A DNA stretch of 64,000 nt, from positions 62,001 through 126,000 of the forward strand of contig WOAB01000834.1 of the NCBI GenBank assembly GCA_027886185.1, given 5' to 3'. The DNA comes from Rheum nobile. Lineage: Eukaryota > Streptophyta > Magnoliopsida > Caryophyllales > Polygonaceae. Position numbers and translations under genes: made by a program. The notes beneath the pieces were generated by a model. It ran no database searches. It saw nothing but the letters and a program-made list of their open reading frames with translations, and was not told the origin of the DNA. The stretch's first letter is position 1. Each line of letters begins with the position of its first letter. Below, in pieces: positions 11,213-22,207 of the stretch.

Positions 11213-12671
11213 ATGCCCAGGAAGAAGCCGTTGTCGAAGAAACTCCAGCCCCCGTCGGTATTTGCCCAACCTCCCTCCCCTGCACCTAATGGTTGTTCCC
11301 CGTCGGAGAAGCAGCAACAGTCGGCACCTAAGATCTGTCCCCTGCCGGCTTCGTCTGAGGCTCCCCCTCCGACCCCCCCGCACTCCTGATGTTCGTCTTC
11401 TTCGCAGTAACTCCAGACCGGAATCTTCAGCACCATGTCCCGCAGCCGTGGGCCCTGTTTCGGCCCTCATGTCCGTCTCTGAGGCCTCTGATTCCTGTCC
11501 CCCCGCTGCTCGGCCCTTGCACTCCCATGACCCTTCCCTTCCCTCTGTCTTCCCCCCCCCCCCCCCCTTGGCGACTCGCCCATGGCATGACCTTGGTGCC
11601 TCGCTCCCAAAACCACCCCGTGAGCCACTCCGCAGGTCCTTCAGCGCTGTTGTGGCCGGCAACCGCTCCCTCCTAAATAGGGCAAAACTCCACAAGGTTG
11701 TGGTGTCGTCTGAAGAGGTTGCTGAGCTCTCGGCCTCCGACATTGAAGGGTCGACTGCCCACTGGTCCTCCTCCCTTGTCGGGTTTGTTCCTGGCGCCAG
11801 AGTGCCTTTTCATGCCATGGAAAGGTTCATTCATGCTAGATGGGATTGCTCTGCCCCGCCCAAGGTCCTCCTGAACTCCGTTGGAATCTTTGTTTTCAGA
11901 TTTGAGGATGAGCAGGATGCGTCCAGAGTTTTTGAGCAGGGGCCTTGGCTATTTGGAGGAGTTAGGCCTATCCTCCTCAGGAAATGGGAGCCATGATTGT
12001 TGCTCAATCCTAAGTCCTTCTCATGCCTTCCCCTATGGGTCACCCTTCCCAACTTAGACCTGCGTTTTTGGTCTGTGGAAGCCCTCAACAAGATTGGCTC
12101 CTGTTTGGGTACTCCTCTCTCCACTGATAAGATTACACAAGGCCTTGATGGTATCTCTTACGCCCGAATTCTTGTGGAGATGGACCCTTTACACGCGGCT
12201 AAAGATCACATCAGTATTAAGGACCCTGATGGTAAGCTGAGTCTACATGAGGTGAGTATAGAATGGAAGACATGGTCTTGTACCCTTTGCAACTCTTTTG
12301 GCCATAAACAGGGAGATTGTTTGAAGCCCCTTGATCAGCGTACAAATGTGCATCGCCAACCCATGAAGTATTGGAGAATTAAGGAATCGGCCGCCCCGTT
12401 TGCTACAGGGAACAACACCCCTACAACAGTAATCGACAAGCTGAGTGTGTAGCCCCCTCCAGTGCCTGAGGCTCCCTCGACAGACTCTTGGCAGCAAATC
12501 CTCAAAGGAAAAAAGGTTGATATTCCTAACCCCTCTACTGGTGATGGTGTGGTTGATCCGCATATGAAATCTGTGCTAGACAGTATCGCTGGGAGTATTG
12601 TGATTGTGCTTGAGGGTGACCCCAATGGAGTGGGCATTCACCGTCCCACTTCCTCCCCTCCTTATGAATAG
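11213..12671 (+). pseudogene. LINE ORF1 (gag-like, DUF4283 and CCHC zinc knuckle), broken
   Basis: The ATG at 11213 opens a proline-rich N-terminus that loses frame near a C run at about 11375. The frame then continues through a DUF4283-type RNA-binding region (KLHKVVVSSEEV ... ERFIHARWD ... VFEQGPWLFG) and meets a stop at 11994-11996 where the context suggests a Trp codon. A CCHC knuckle follows at about 12280-12320 (C-x2-C-x4-H-x4-C, SCTLCNSFGHKQGDC). Another stop at about 12450 fits a CAG-to-TAG change. The frame ends at the TAG at 12669-12671, overlapping the ORF2 start. In its family this protein coats LINE RNA. Confidence 0.85.
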
Positions 12672-14785
12672 AGCTGCCCTTGCAGCTTGGAATGTCCGGG
12701 GGTTGTAATGACCCAGGAAAGTGTACAGATATCAGGAACCTAGTTAGAGATTTTCGCATTAGTCTTTTAGCTATTCTTGAAACAAGACTCAAAGGTGACA
12801 AGATCAACAGTTTTTTACGGATAACACCGAACTGGGAAACAGTGCATAATGGTGTCCATGGACCCAACTGTAGAATATGGATATCATGGGACTGCTCCAG
12901 AATCTCTCTTGTTCCCATCACAATGACTGGCCAATTTGTTCACTGCTCTATAAAGATCCATGGGCTCCCTAACCCCGTCCTTGCTACCTTTGTTTACGCC
13001 CACAATGATGTTGCGAGAAGGAATGTTCTTTGGCATGCTTTGATTGACCTAAATGAGACTATCCAATCTCCATGGGTTGTGGTTGGGGACTTTAACGCCA
13101 TCTTAAAGGACGATGAAAAAATCAATGGAGCTAACCAGTTGGGCAATGGGTGCTGTCATCTTCAGAACTTGATTAACTCCACTGATCTCTGTGATTTGAG
13201 AATGAAAGGTTGTCGATTCACCTGGACGAACAACCAATCAGATGTTGTAAGAGTCTACAACAAGCTTGACAGAGTTTTCTGCAATCTCCCATGGCTCTCT
13301 TCCTTCCCTCTATCCTCGACCTTCTTTGAATTCAAGAGGGTGCCAGACCATTCGCCTGCTATTGTGTCTTTTGGCCCCCAATAGCACCGTCACCCCCATT
13401 TCCGCTTCAGAAACGTGTGGGTCTCGAGCAGCCAGTTCCTCCCCCTCGTCCAGCAGACTTTGCAGACTTTTGTGAGAGGTTGCACCATGTATAGAATTGT
13501 GTCGAAGCTTAAGATGTTGAAACCGGGACTAAGGAAACTCAACGCAGAACAATTTGGGGATCTGGAAGTAAAGCTTGCAAGGAAAAGTGAGGAACTTAAG
13601 AGGATTCAAGATGAGCTGCGCAATGACCCATTCAACCATATTATCATTGAAGCTGAAAAGGCTATTCTCGTGGAACTCAGTAGATCTGTTGGAAAAGACT
13701 TGCGTTAGAGGGCAAAGACCAAGTGGATCAAGCACTACGACGAGAACTCCAGGTTCTTCCATGCTTCTATACGTCATAAAAATGCCATGTGTGCAATCAC
13801 TTCTATTAGGGATGATAATGGAACCCTTATTGACAGACCGAAAGATGTTGAGCAGCATGTCATCTAGTATTTTGAGAACCTATTTAGTGCAGGCCCGAAA
13901 TCAGTTGAGGCAGATCAGGCCACCTGCAGGCTCGGCCCAACAGTTTCTACAAAACAGTCAGCCCGGCTCCTCGCACCTGTCTCTGATGATGAAATCGAAG
14001 CGGCATTTTTTGGCATTGATATCCTGAAAGCGCCAGGCCCTAACGGCTTTAACAACAAGTTCTTTCGCAGTACATGGAGCACTGTCAGACATGAAGTTTC
14101 CTCAGCAATCAAATAATTCTTTCTGAATGGGAGAATGCTTAGAGAAATCAACTCAACTACGCTGCACTTGATCCCGAAAGTCGACAACCCTAGCGTTATG
14201 AAAGATTATCGGCCCATATCTTGTTGCTCCATCCTGTACAAAATCCTGTCAAAAGTTATCACAAATAGGCTCAAGCCGATCATTGAATCTTGTTGACTGC
14301 AAACAGAGTGCATTCATTCTGGGCCGCAGTCTCAGCCACAACCTATTGGTCTGTCAAGACGTCATGAAGCACTATACTAGGTATGTCGGGCCCGCTCGCT
14401 GCGCCATCAAAGTGGACATCACTAAAGCCTACGACACGGTCTCTTGGACCTTTCTCATGGACATTCTGTATAGGTTTGGTCTACCTCCTCGGTTTGTTGA
14501 ACTGATTCGACAATGCACCACCACTACGACTTTCTCCATTAACCTCAATGGTTCTCTAGTGGGGCATTTCAGAGCTGGTAGGGGCCTGCGCCAGGGGGAC
14601 CCCATGGCCCCATACCTCTTCTCGCTTTGTATGGATTACTTGAATAGACGGCTTCTCTAGATGTCTTCATCACCGAGCTTCAGATTCCATCCTAGGTGTG
14701 CTAATGCCGGTCTGACTCACCTAGCATTTGTGGATGATGTGATCCTCTTTGTTAAAGGTAATCTCGCCTCTGTCAGTGCAGTTTG

Positions 14786-15724
14786 TGTAGGAACGCAAAT
14801 TCGATATGTAAACTGCAAGGAGAAATCGCACAAGAATTAAACGAAATAATACTGAATAAAGATTGGATGCAGAGTCGAGAACGAAATCTCTCTCCTTAAT
14901 TCTAAAAACACCCCGTATTGCGACGGTTCGATGACGTTCCGAATCCCAGGATACAACTGCAAGACGACTCCGGATTTGCGCAACCAAAATTCCCGAAGGC
15001 TACGAACCACTTCTGCGTAGTACTCTCAGACTCGATTTAATCGGAAAACAGAGAAGGGGAGGAAGACTGTTGTTTCTGTGTGTTCGAATGAGAGGTTGAC
15101 AACTCCTTTTAAGGAGCTTCGAAAGAGACCGTTGCAGATCTGCAATTTAACGTTGCAAATCTTCTGACATCAATGGAGGAAGATTTCGGCATTAATGGAG
15201 GAGGTTTCAGATCTTTCGATATTTAATGGAGGAAGATTTGGTCTGCAGCCCATATCTCTCCATGTACCAGATCAAGGCCCAAATGCCAAAGCCCACTAAT
15301 GGGCTTCCGGATTGGCCCAAAAAGATAGGTGACAAGCCCAAGCCCGGCCCGGCCCGGCTCGGCTCGGCGCGCGTGTGGGCTTGATGAGCTAGGTCCTCTC
15401 CCCATTGAAAATGGGTAATGACCCAAGGCCACAATCTTAGGTCCATTTTCCCTCTATATATACTAGGAGATTTATCTCCAAACTTCCAATGTGGGACAAG
15501 AATTGTGCCCCCATATTTTCCAAGTTTTGCACTTCATGCAAGCTACTTTGGGCCTCCATTTCTCATTCAAACGGAAATCATTTTCGTCGTATGAGTACAT
15601 TACGAGAGTGTGCTCGCGTAGAGGAAGCCAATGCTTCCACTTTCCGGTGTTGACAATGGCCGGAGCCCACCGGAATTGTGCCCGGAAAAGTACCCGGCGC
15701 CACATATAAAAATGAGTTCCAACA
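14786..15724 (-). repeat. Copia 3' LTR (939 bp)
   Basis: Bounded by TGTTGGAAC and GTTCCTACA on the minus strand. It contains a TATA box on the element's sense strand (TATATATAG, about 15454-15462) and a GC-rich block of GCCCGG/GCTCGG repeats at about 15337-15370. It aligns throughout with 21172-22207 except for the filler block there and length differences in the GC-rich block. Confidence 0.93.
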
Positions 15725-16299
15725 ATCCCCCACATGAATAGAAATGATTCTAAACAGTGGTTAAAAATCATAAAGACTTTTGAGAGTACAGTCGAAAAAT
15801 CACTGCATTTGGGCTGGTAGCATGTTTCAGCCTTGAACCACCCATAGTGACTAGCTATCGGATTTACTCGACCAGGTAGTGAGCATGATGTCTTGAACCA
15901 CCCGGACTTTGATGTAAACCGAGACAATAACTATCACACAGTTTCATCTTCTCACAGAACTAGGTTCTCTTGTTGTGTTCATTTTGGCCTTGAACATCCC
16001 TGGTTATTCATGAGTGAACTTGGAGAATTTGCCTTTCTTAATTCTCCTAGAAACGGCCCCATTTCACACTCATAAGGTGATTTCCATGAAGAGTATCCTG
16101 TCATACCCCACTTTTATTTCAAAGCTATGGAATCATTAAAAGCCAAGCTTAACCTCAACTCATACAGGTAGCACTGTTCATCATCCTAGGAACTGGGAAG
16201 AGACTTGTGTCTCTCAGTGCTCATATTGATTCAACTTGATTTAGTTGTCCCTTTGAACCTACTTCTTGGGATCTCCAGTCAGGTAGGTAGGGTTCGCCA
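15725..16299 (-). other. Copia 3' non-coding region between pol and the 3' LTR
   Basis: About 575 bases after the pol stop with no reading frame of note, ending in the polypurine tract next to the 3' LTR. Typical length for a plant Copia 3' untranslated region. Confidence 0.7.
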
Positions 16300-19200
16300 T
16301 CAAGCATCCTCTTTATTCATTGGCTTTAAACTCATTCCTCTTGATGATTTAACAACTTGATCTCGTGACAAACCTTTAGTAAACGGATCCGCTAGGTTGT
16401 CAGCCGACTTGATATAATCTATTGAGATTATACTATGCGAGAGTAGTTGTCTAATGGTTTTATGTCATCTTCTTATATGACGTGACTTACCATTGTACAA
16501 ACGACTCAGTGCCCGAGCTATAGCCGATTGACTATCACAGTGTACACTTACTGATGGCACTGGTTTTTCCCACATCGGGATATCTTCCAACAGATTTCGA
16601 AGCCATTCAGCTTCCTCTGCTGCTTTGTCCAAAGCAATGAACTCAGACTCCATGGTGGATCTGGCTAATAGTGTTTGTTTGGAAGATTTCCATGAGACTG
16701 CTGCACCACCAAGTGTAAACACATATCCACTTGTGGACTTTGAGTTTTTGGAATCTGATATCCAGTTTGCATCACTGTATCCTTCCAGAACTGCTGGGTA
16801 TTTACCATAGTACAGCTCATAATTTTGAGTATATCGTAAGTAGTTCAATACTCTAGTTATCCATTTCCAGTGTTTGTGTCCTGGATTACTTGTGTAGCGA
16901 CTTAGTACATTTACTGAGTGCGCGAAGTCAGGTCTTGTGCAATTGGTCAAGTACATGAGACTTCCAATCACACGTGCATACTCCAATTGTGACACTGCAT
17001 CCCCCGAGTTCTTAGTTAAATGAAGATGAGGGTCCACGGGAGTCTTTGCAGTCCCGCTTGAATAGTTCTTGAATCTCTCAAGTACTTTTTCAGCATAATG
17101 TGATTGAGACATGATAATTCCTTCAGAATGTCTAGTGATTTTAATCCCTAGTATGACATCTGCCAATCCCAAGTCTTTCATGTCAAACTTCCCACTAAGC
17201 ATGTTCTTAGTTCGGTTGATCATGTCCTTATTGCTTCCAATAATGAGCATATCATCTACGTACAAACACAACAAAATGTAACCATTTGGAGTGTCCTTGA
17301 CGTAGATGCATTTGTCACATTCATTGATGCTGAAGCCATTTGACATCATGACATTGTCAAATTTTTCATGCCACTGCTTGGAGCTTGTTTGAGTCCATAT
17401 AGAGACTTGACAAGTCTGCACACCTTGTGTTCCTGTCCAGGAACCACATAACCCTCAGGTTGTTTCATGTATATCTCCTCTTCTAATTCTCCGTTTAGAA
17501 AGGCAATTTTTACATCCATTTGATGGATTTCAAGGTTTCGTAATGCTGTTATTGCTATTAGCATTCTTATTGAGGTTATTCTCGTAACTGTAGAATAAGT
17601 GTCAAAGAAATCCAGGCCTTATTTTTGCCGGAATCCTTGCACCACAAGCCTCGCCTTGTGCTTATCTACTGAGCCATCGGTTTTCAATTTGGTTTTGAAG
17701 ATCCATTTGCACCCAAGTGCTTTACACCCTTGTGGCAAATTAACTAACTCCCATGTATGATTCTGCATAATGGAGTCAATTTCGCTTTTAACTGCTTCCT
17801 TCCATGAAGGCGCATCAGGTGTAGACATGGCTTCTTTGAAAGTTCTAGGCTCATTCTCCAAGAGAAAGGCCGTTATGAACTCTTGCCCAAAGGTTTTCTC
17901 CTTTCGAACTCTTTTGCTTCGTCTAGGTTCAGCTTCTGGTTCATTTCGAGCTTTCTTGCTTTGTCTAGGTTCATCTTCTGTTTCATTTACAGAAGTACCT
18001 GCTTCACTTTGTTCACGTGTTCATTTTAGATGTTCTTTATCCTTGCACGGAAACACGTTTTCAAAGAAGGACGCATTCCTTGATTCCATTATTGTATTGA
18101 CATGTATATCTGGTATGTCAGATTTATGTACCAGAAACTGATAAGCACTACTGTTATGTGCATATCCTATGAAAATACAATCAACGGTTTTAGGTCCAAT
18201 TGTGACCTTTTTAGGAGGTGGTACTTCCACTTTTGCTAGGCACCCCCACACTTTGAGATATTTGTACGAAGGTACGTTACCTTTCCAAAGTTCATATGGC
18301 GTCTTGCCAGTAACTTTATGCGGTATCTTATTCAGGATATAGTTGGTGGTAAGCAGCGCTTCCCCCCACATGTTCTGGGGTAACCCAGATTCCTGCAACA
18401 TTGCATTCATCATCTCTTTCAGAGTCCGGTTCTTTCGTTCCGCAACTCCGTTAGATTCTGGTGAGTAGGGAGCAATTGTTTGATGAATAATCCCGTGTTC
18501 TCTACAGAACGCGTTGAAAGGTTCATCATACTCGCCTCCTCTATCACTTCGGATTATTTTTATGGTTTTACTAAGTTGGTTTTCAACCTCCAACTTGTAT
18601 TCCTTAAACTTTTCCAAGGCCTCATCCTTGCTTCTTAGCAAGTATACATAACAGTATTTTGTGCAATCATAAATAAAGGTTAAGAAATACTTTTTACCGC
18701 CTCTAGTTTGCACATATTTTAAATCACACAAATCTGTGTGTATTAAACCAAGAGGTTCGGTTGTTCTCTCGATGTGTGGGGATGACGTTTTTGTGAGTTT
18801 GGCCTGTACGCATACTTCACATTTGTCTTTACTTGATTTGCATTTCGGAATCAGGTTCATATTCATTAGTCTTTGAATAGACTTGTTATTCACATGCCCT
18901 AATCGTTCATGCCAAATATTAAAAGACTCAACAACATAAGCAATAGGATTAGTCTTATTCATTGAAACCTCAGTTACAATAATATTTGGGATGACTGTCA
19001 TTACATTCATTTTGATCAGTCCATCCTTTACATATCCTTTGCCCAAAAATACCTCATTCTTTGAGAGAACCAGCTTGTCAGACACGAAATTCGTTGCGAA
19101 TCCGTTCTTGCTTAGCAAAGTGTCGGAGATCAGATTCTTCCTTATGTCAGGCACATGCATGGCATTGGTGAGAGTCAGCTCCTTTCCAGAAGTCAGCTTC

Positions 19201-20477
19201 AGCACCACTTTCCCGTAACCTTCCACCTTGGATGTGGACGAGTTCCCCATAAACAAATGCTCGTCGCTCTTGCTCTGCTGATAGGTGGTGAAGCATCCCT
19301 TGTCAGAGCAGATATGTCTGGTAGCACCTGTATCGTACCACCATTCCCTTGGGTTGCTTCCAACCATGTTGACTTCAGACACTACAGCACACAGATCAGA
19401 ATCCGAGAGCATGCCTTCAGTCATGTTGGCTTGGGATTTCCCCTTGGCCTTGCGCGGATCAGCCTTGCTACGACATTCGTCAGCCTTGTGACCCATTTTT
19501 CCACACTTGTGGCACTTCCCACTGAACTTCTTAGCTGGATGCTTCTTGAAGTTGTTGGAGCTTTGGGGTTGGAACTTTCGTTTCTTCCCCTTGTCTTTGT
19601 GTTCAGCTAGATTAGCCTTCTGTTCAGCAGGCTCAACCCCTTCTGCTTTGCGGTTGGTTGACTCAATCTGCAGCTTGACTATCAAGTCTTTCACAGTCAT
19701 TGCCTTTCGCTTGTGCTTCAGGTAGCTTTTGAACTCCTTCCAGCCTGGAGAAAGTTTCTCAATGAATGCAGTAATCTGGAATGTCTCACAGATAGACATC
19801 CCCTCAGAAATGATTTCATGAGTTAGGAGTTGCAGCTCTTCCACCTGTTTCATGATGGGCTTATTATCCACCATCTTGTAGTCCAGAAACTTCGCCACTG
19901 CGAACTTCTTCGAGCCTGCATCCTCAGACATGTACTTCTTCTCCAAAGCAGTTCAAAGCTCTTTGGAGGTCTTGATCTTGCTGTACACATTGTACAGTGG
20001 ATCAATCAGGCGGCTTTGAACCCAACCTTTGCACATGAAGTCTGCATGAGTCCATGCCTCAACACTGGCTAGCAGGTATGCATCTGTATTATGAGGCGAC
20101 AGCACAGGCTTCTCCTCATTCAGATACTTCTCAAGCTTCAACGTGGTCAGGAAGAAGAACATCTTCTGCTGCCATGTCTTGAAGCCAGTTCCATCGAACT
20201 TTTCCGGCATCAAGCCAGCGTTCGCAGCGCCAGGCATATGGACTGTCGGAACAACAGTCTGAAGAGCAGATTGGTGGACCGTCTGACGAACCTCAGAAGT
20301 CCCAACCACTGCGGCTTGCAGATTAGCTGATGTCAGGTGTGCATCTTGCAGATTCACTGCTTGCACATTTCCTGTTGACAGAGTTACCACTGGCAGACCA
20401 TTCCCAAACTGAATTTGGGATGTCGACTCAGTCGGGTTTCCGTTTCCGGCCCCAGCAACCTCGATGTTATCACCCAT
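16300..20477 (-). pseudogene. Copia gag-pol polyprotein, disabled
   Basis: The ATG at 20477 (MGDNIEVAGAG) opens gag. The CCHC knuckle CHKCGKMGHKADEC lies at about 19512-19473. The protease box DTGATRHIC is near 19334. The integrase has its HHCC finger (HERLGHV ... CEVCVQAKL) and D-D-E core (HTDLCDL, SDRGGEYD, SPESNGVAERKNRT) between about 18900 and 18400. The reverse transcriptase (KWIFKTKLKTDG, DVKIAFLNGELEEEIYM, YVDD near 17254-17262) and RNase H (YSDANW, MESEF, HCDSQSA) follow, to the TGA at 16300-16302. Damage: stops at about 19950 (fits TGG to TGA), 18021 (CGA to TGA), about 17616 (CAA to TAA) and about 16465 (CGA to TGA), and a one-base loss near 17375 in the KQAP/KQWHEKF region. All the stops fit single transitions. 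Confidence 0.92.
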
Positions 20478-21171
20478 GAGAATTGAATCTGTTCACAGAA
20501 ATGCAACCAGAAGTCAGTAATTTAAATCTCGAATTAATTTATAAATTCGAAATAATATTTAGAAATAAATTCGAATTTAATTTGAAATGGCCAATCAGAT
20601 TTCGAAATTGAATTCGAACGAAATCCCGATGCGATTTTTCCTGCAAATACATGTTAGAAAATACAGAAATTACACAAAAAATACAGAAATTGTATAGAAA
20701 TACAGAATAAAAATTTTCCTGCACAAAAATAACAAAAACTGCACGGAAAATTCAGAAACTGCACAAAAAATACAGAATTGGAATTTTCCTGCACAAAAGA
20801 ATACAGAAACTGCACAAAATATACAGATGCAAAATTTTCCTGCACAGAAATTACACAGAACTGCACAAAAATACAGATTCGAAAAATTTTCCTACACAGA
20901 ACTGCACAGAAATTCAAAAAGACAATCTGCAAATTTTCCTTCGAGAAACAAGTTAGTATGCGCATAATAATGTTGAACAAATTTCCTGTACAGATACGAA
21001 ACTGAAACTGTACAGAAACGTAAATAGAAACTGCACAGAAGCGTAAACGAGAACTGCACAGAAAAAATTCGGAAATAAACTTTGCAATTGTTCCTGCAAG
21101 AGCAGAGACAGAAACTCGAAAAGAAATTCGTTAGTGCGATAATGCAGTATAAACGAGTTCATAATTAAGAC
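20478..21171 (-). repeat. Repetitive leader of the Copia element
   Basis: Between the 5' LTR and gag lies about 690 bases of degenerate short repeats. On the plus strand the words AATTTTCCTGCACA and ACTGCACAAAA or ACAGAAACTGCAC recur many times between about 20640 and 21110. It is AT-rich and non-coding; the long frames across it are runs of repeat translation. Confidence 0.75.
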
Positions 21172-22207
21172 TGTAGGAACGCAAATTCGATATGTAAACT
21201 GCAAGGAGAAATCGCACAAGAATTAAATGAAATAATACCGAACAAAGATTAGATGCAGAGTCGAGAACGAAATCTCTCTCCTTAATTCTGAAAACGCCCC
21301 GTATTGCGACGGTTCGATGACGTTCCGAATCCCAGGATACAACTGCAAGACGACTCCGGATTTGCGCAACCAAAATTCCCGAAGGCTACGAAGCACTTCT
21401 GCGTAGTACTCTCAGACTCGATTTAATCGGAAAACAGAGAAGGGGAGGAAGACTGTTGTTTCTGTGTGTTGGAATGAGAGGTTGACAACTCCTTTTAAGG
21501 AGCTTCGAAAGAGACCGTTGCAGATCTGCAATTTAACGTTGCAAATCTTCTGACATCAATGGAGGAAGATTTCGTCATTAATGGACCAGATCAAGGCCCA
21601 AATGCCAACAGTTTGCTAGGCTCAGATCAAGGCCCAAATGCCAACAGTTTGCTAGGCTCAAATGTCATTAATGGACCAGATTAATGGAGGAGGTTTTAGA
21701 TCTTTCGGTATTTAATGGAGGAAGATTTGATCTGCAGCCCATATCTCTCCATGTACGAGATCAAGGCCCAAATGCCAAAGCCCATTAATGGGCTTTCGGA
21801 TTGGCCCAAAAAGATAGGTGACAAGCCCGGCCCGGCCCGACTCGCTCGCTCGCCTCGGCGCGCGTGATGAGCTAGGTCCTCTCCCCATTGAAAATGGGTA
21901 ATGACCCAAGGCCACAACCTTAGGTCCATTTTCCCTCTATATATACTAGGAGATTTATCTCCAAACTTCCAATGTGGGATAAGAATTTTGCCCCCATATT
22001 TCCCAAGTTTTGCACTTCATGCAAGTTACTTTGGGCCTCCATTTCTCATTCAAACGGAAATCATTTTCGTCGTATGAGTACATTACGAGAGTGTGCTCGC
22101 GTAGAGGAAGCCAATGCTTCCACTTTCCGGTGTTGAAAATGGCCGGAGCCCACCGGAATTGTGCCCGGAAAAGTGCCCGGCGCCACATATAAAAATGAGT
22201 TCCAACA
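21172..22207 (-). repeat. Copia 5' LTR (1036 bp) with a filler block
   Basis: Same boundaries as the other LTR. It is 97 bases longer, mainly because of an extra 103 bases at 21585-21687, described separately. The TATA box (TATATATAG) is at about 21940-21950. Frames over both LTRs on the minus strand are shadows. Confidence 0.93.
21585..21687. other. Templated filler inside the right Copia LTR
   Basis: These 103 bases are absent from the sister LTR. They contain two copies of the 19-base word at 22202-22220, which joins the LTR end to the flanking LINE (here at 21605-21623 and 21641-21659). These are joined to copies of an LTR-internal stretch (AGATCAAGGCCCAAATGCCA) normally found once downstream in each LTR. 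The rest is local TCATTAATGGACCAGATT-type sequence. The patchwork looks like break repair with repeated template switching after the element had landed here. Confidence 0.85.

Larger units (their letters stand above)
14786..22207 (-). mobile_element. Ty1/Copia LTR retrotransposon inserted in LINE ORF2
   Basis: 7422 bp with a 5-bp target-site duplication GTTTG (14781-14785 and 22208-22212). Both LTRs end TG...CA on the minus strand (TGTTGGAAC ... GTTCCTACA). Order on the minus strand: 5' LTR 22207-21172, repetitive leader, gag-pol 20477-16300, polypurine tract ATGTGGGGGAT directly before the 3' LTR (about 15735-15725), 3' LTR 15724-14786. I could not recognise a primer-binding site matching initiator tRNA-Met next to the 5' LTR. 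The LTRs are very alike by eye, so insertion is recent compared with the LINE. Confidence 0.95.

Noticed and set aside
11139..11743. Long minus and plus frames over the LINE ORF1 5' region
   Set aside because: G+C-rich DNA gives long shadow frames; only the DUF4283-bearing frame has real content.
14721..15446. Short frames repeated at 21131-21373 and 21696-21929
   Set aside because: They are the two Copia LTRs read in frame, not genes.
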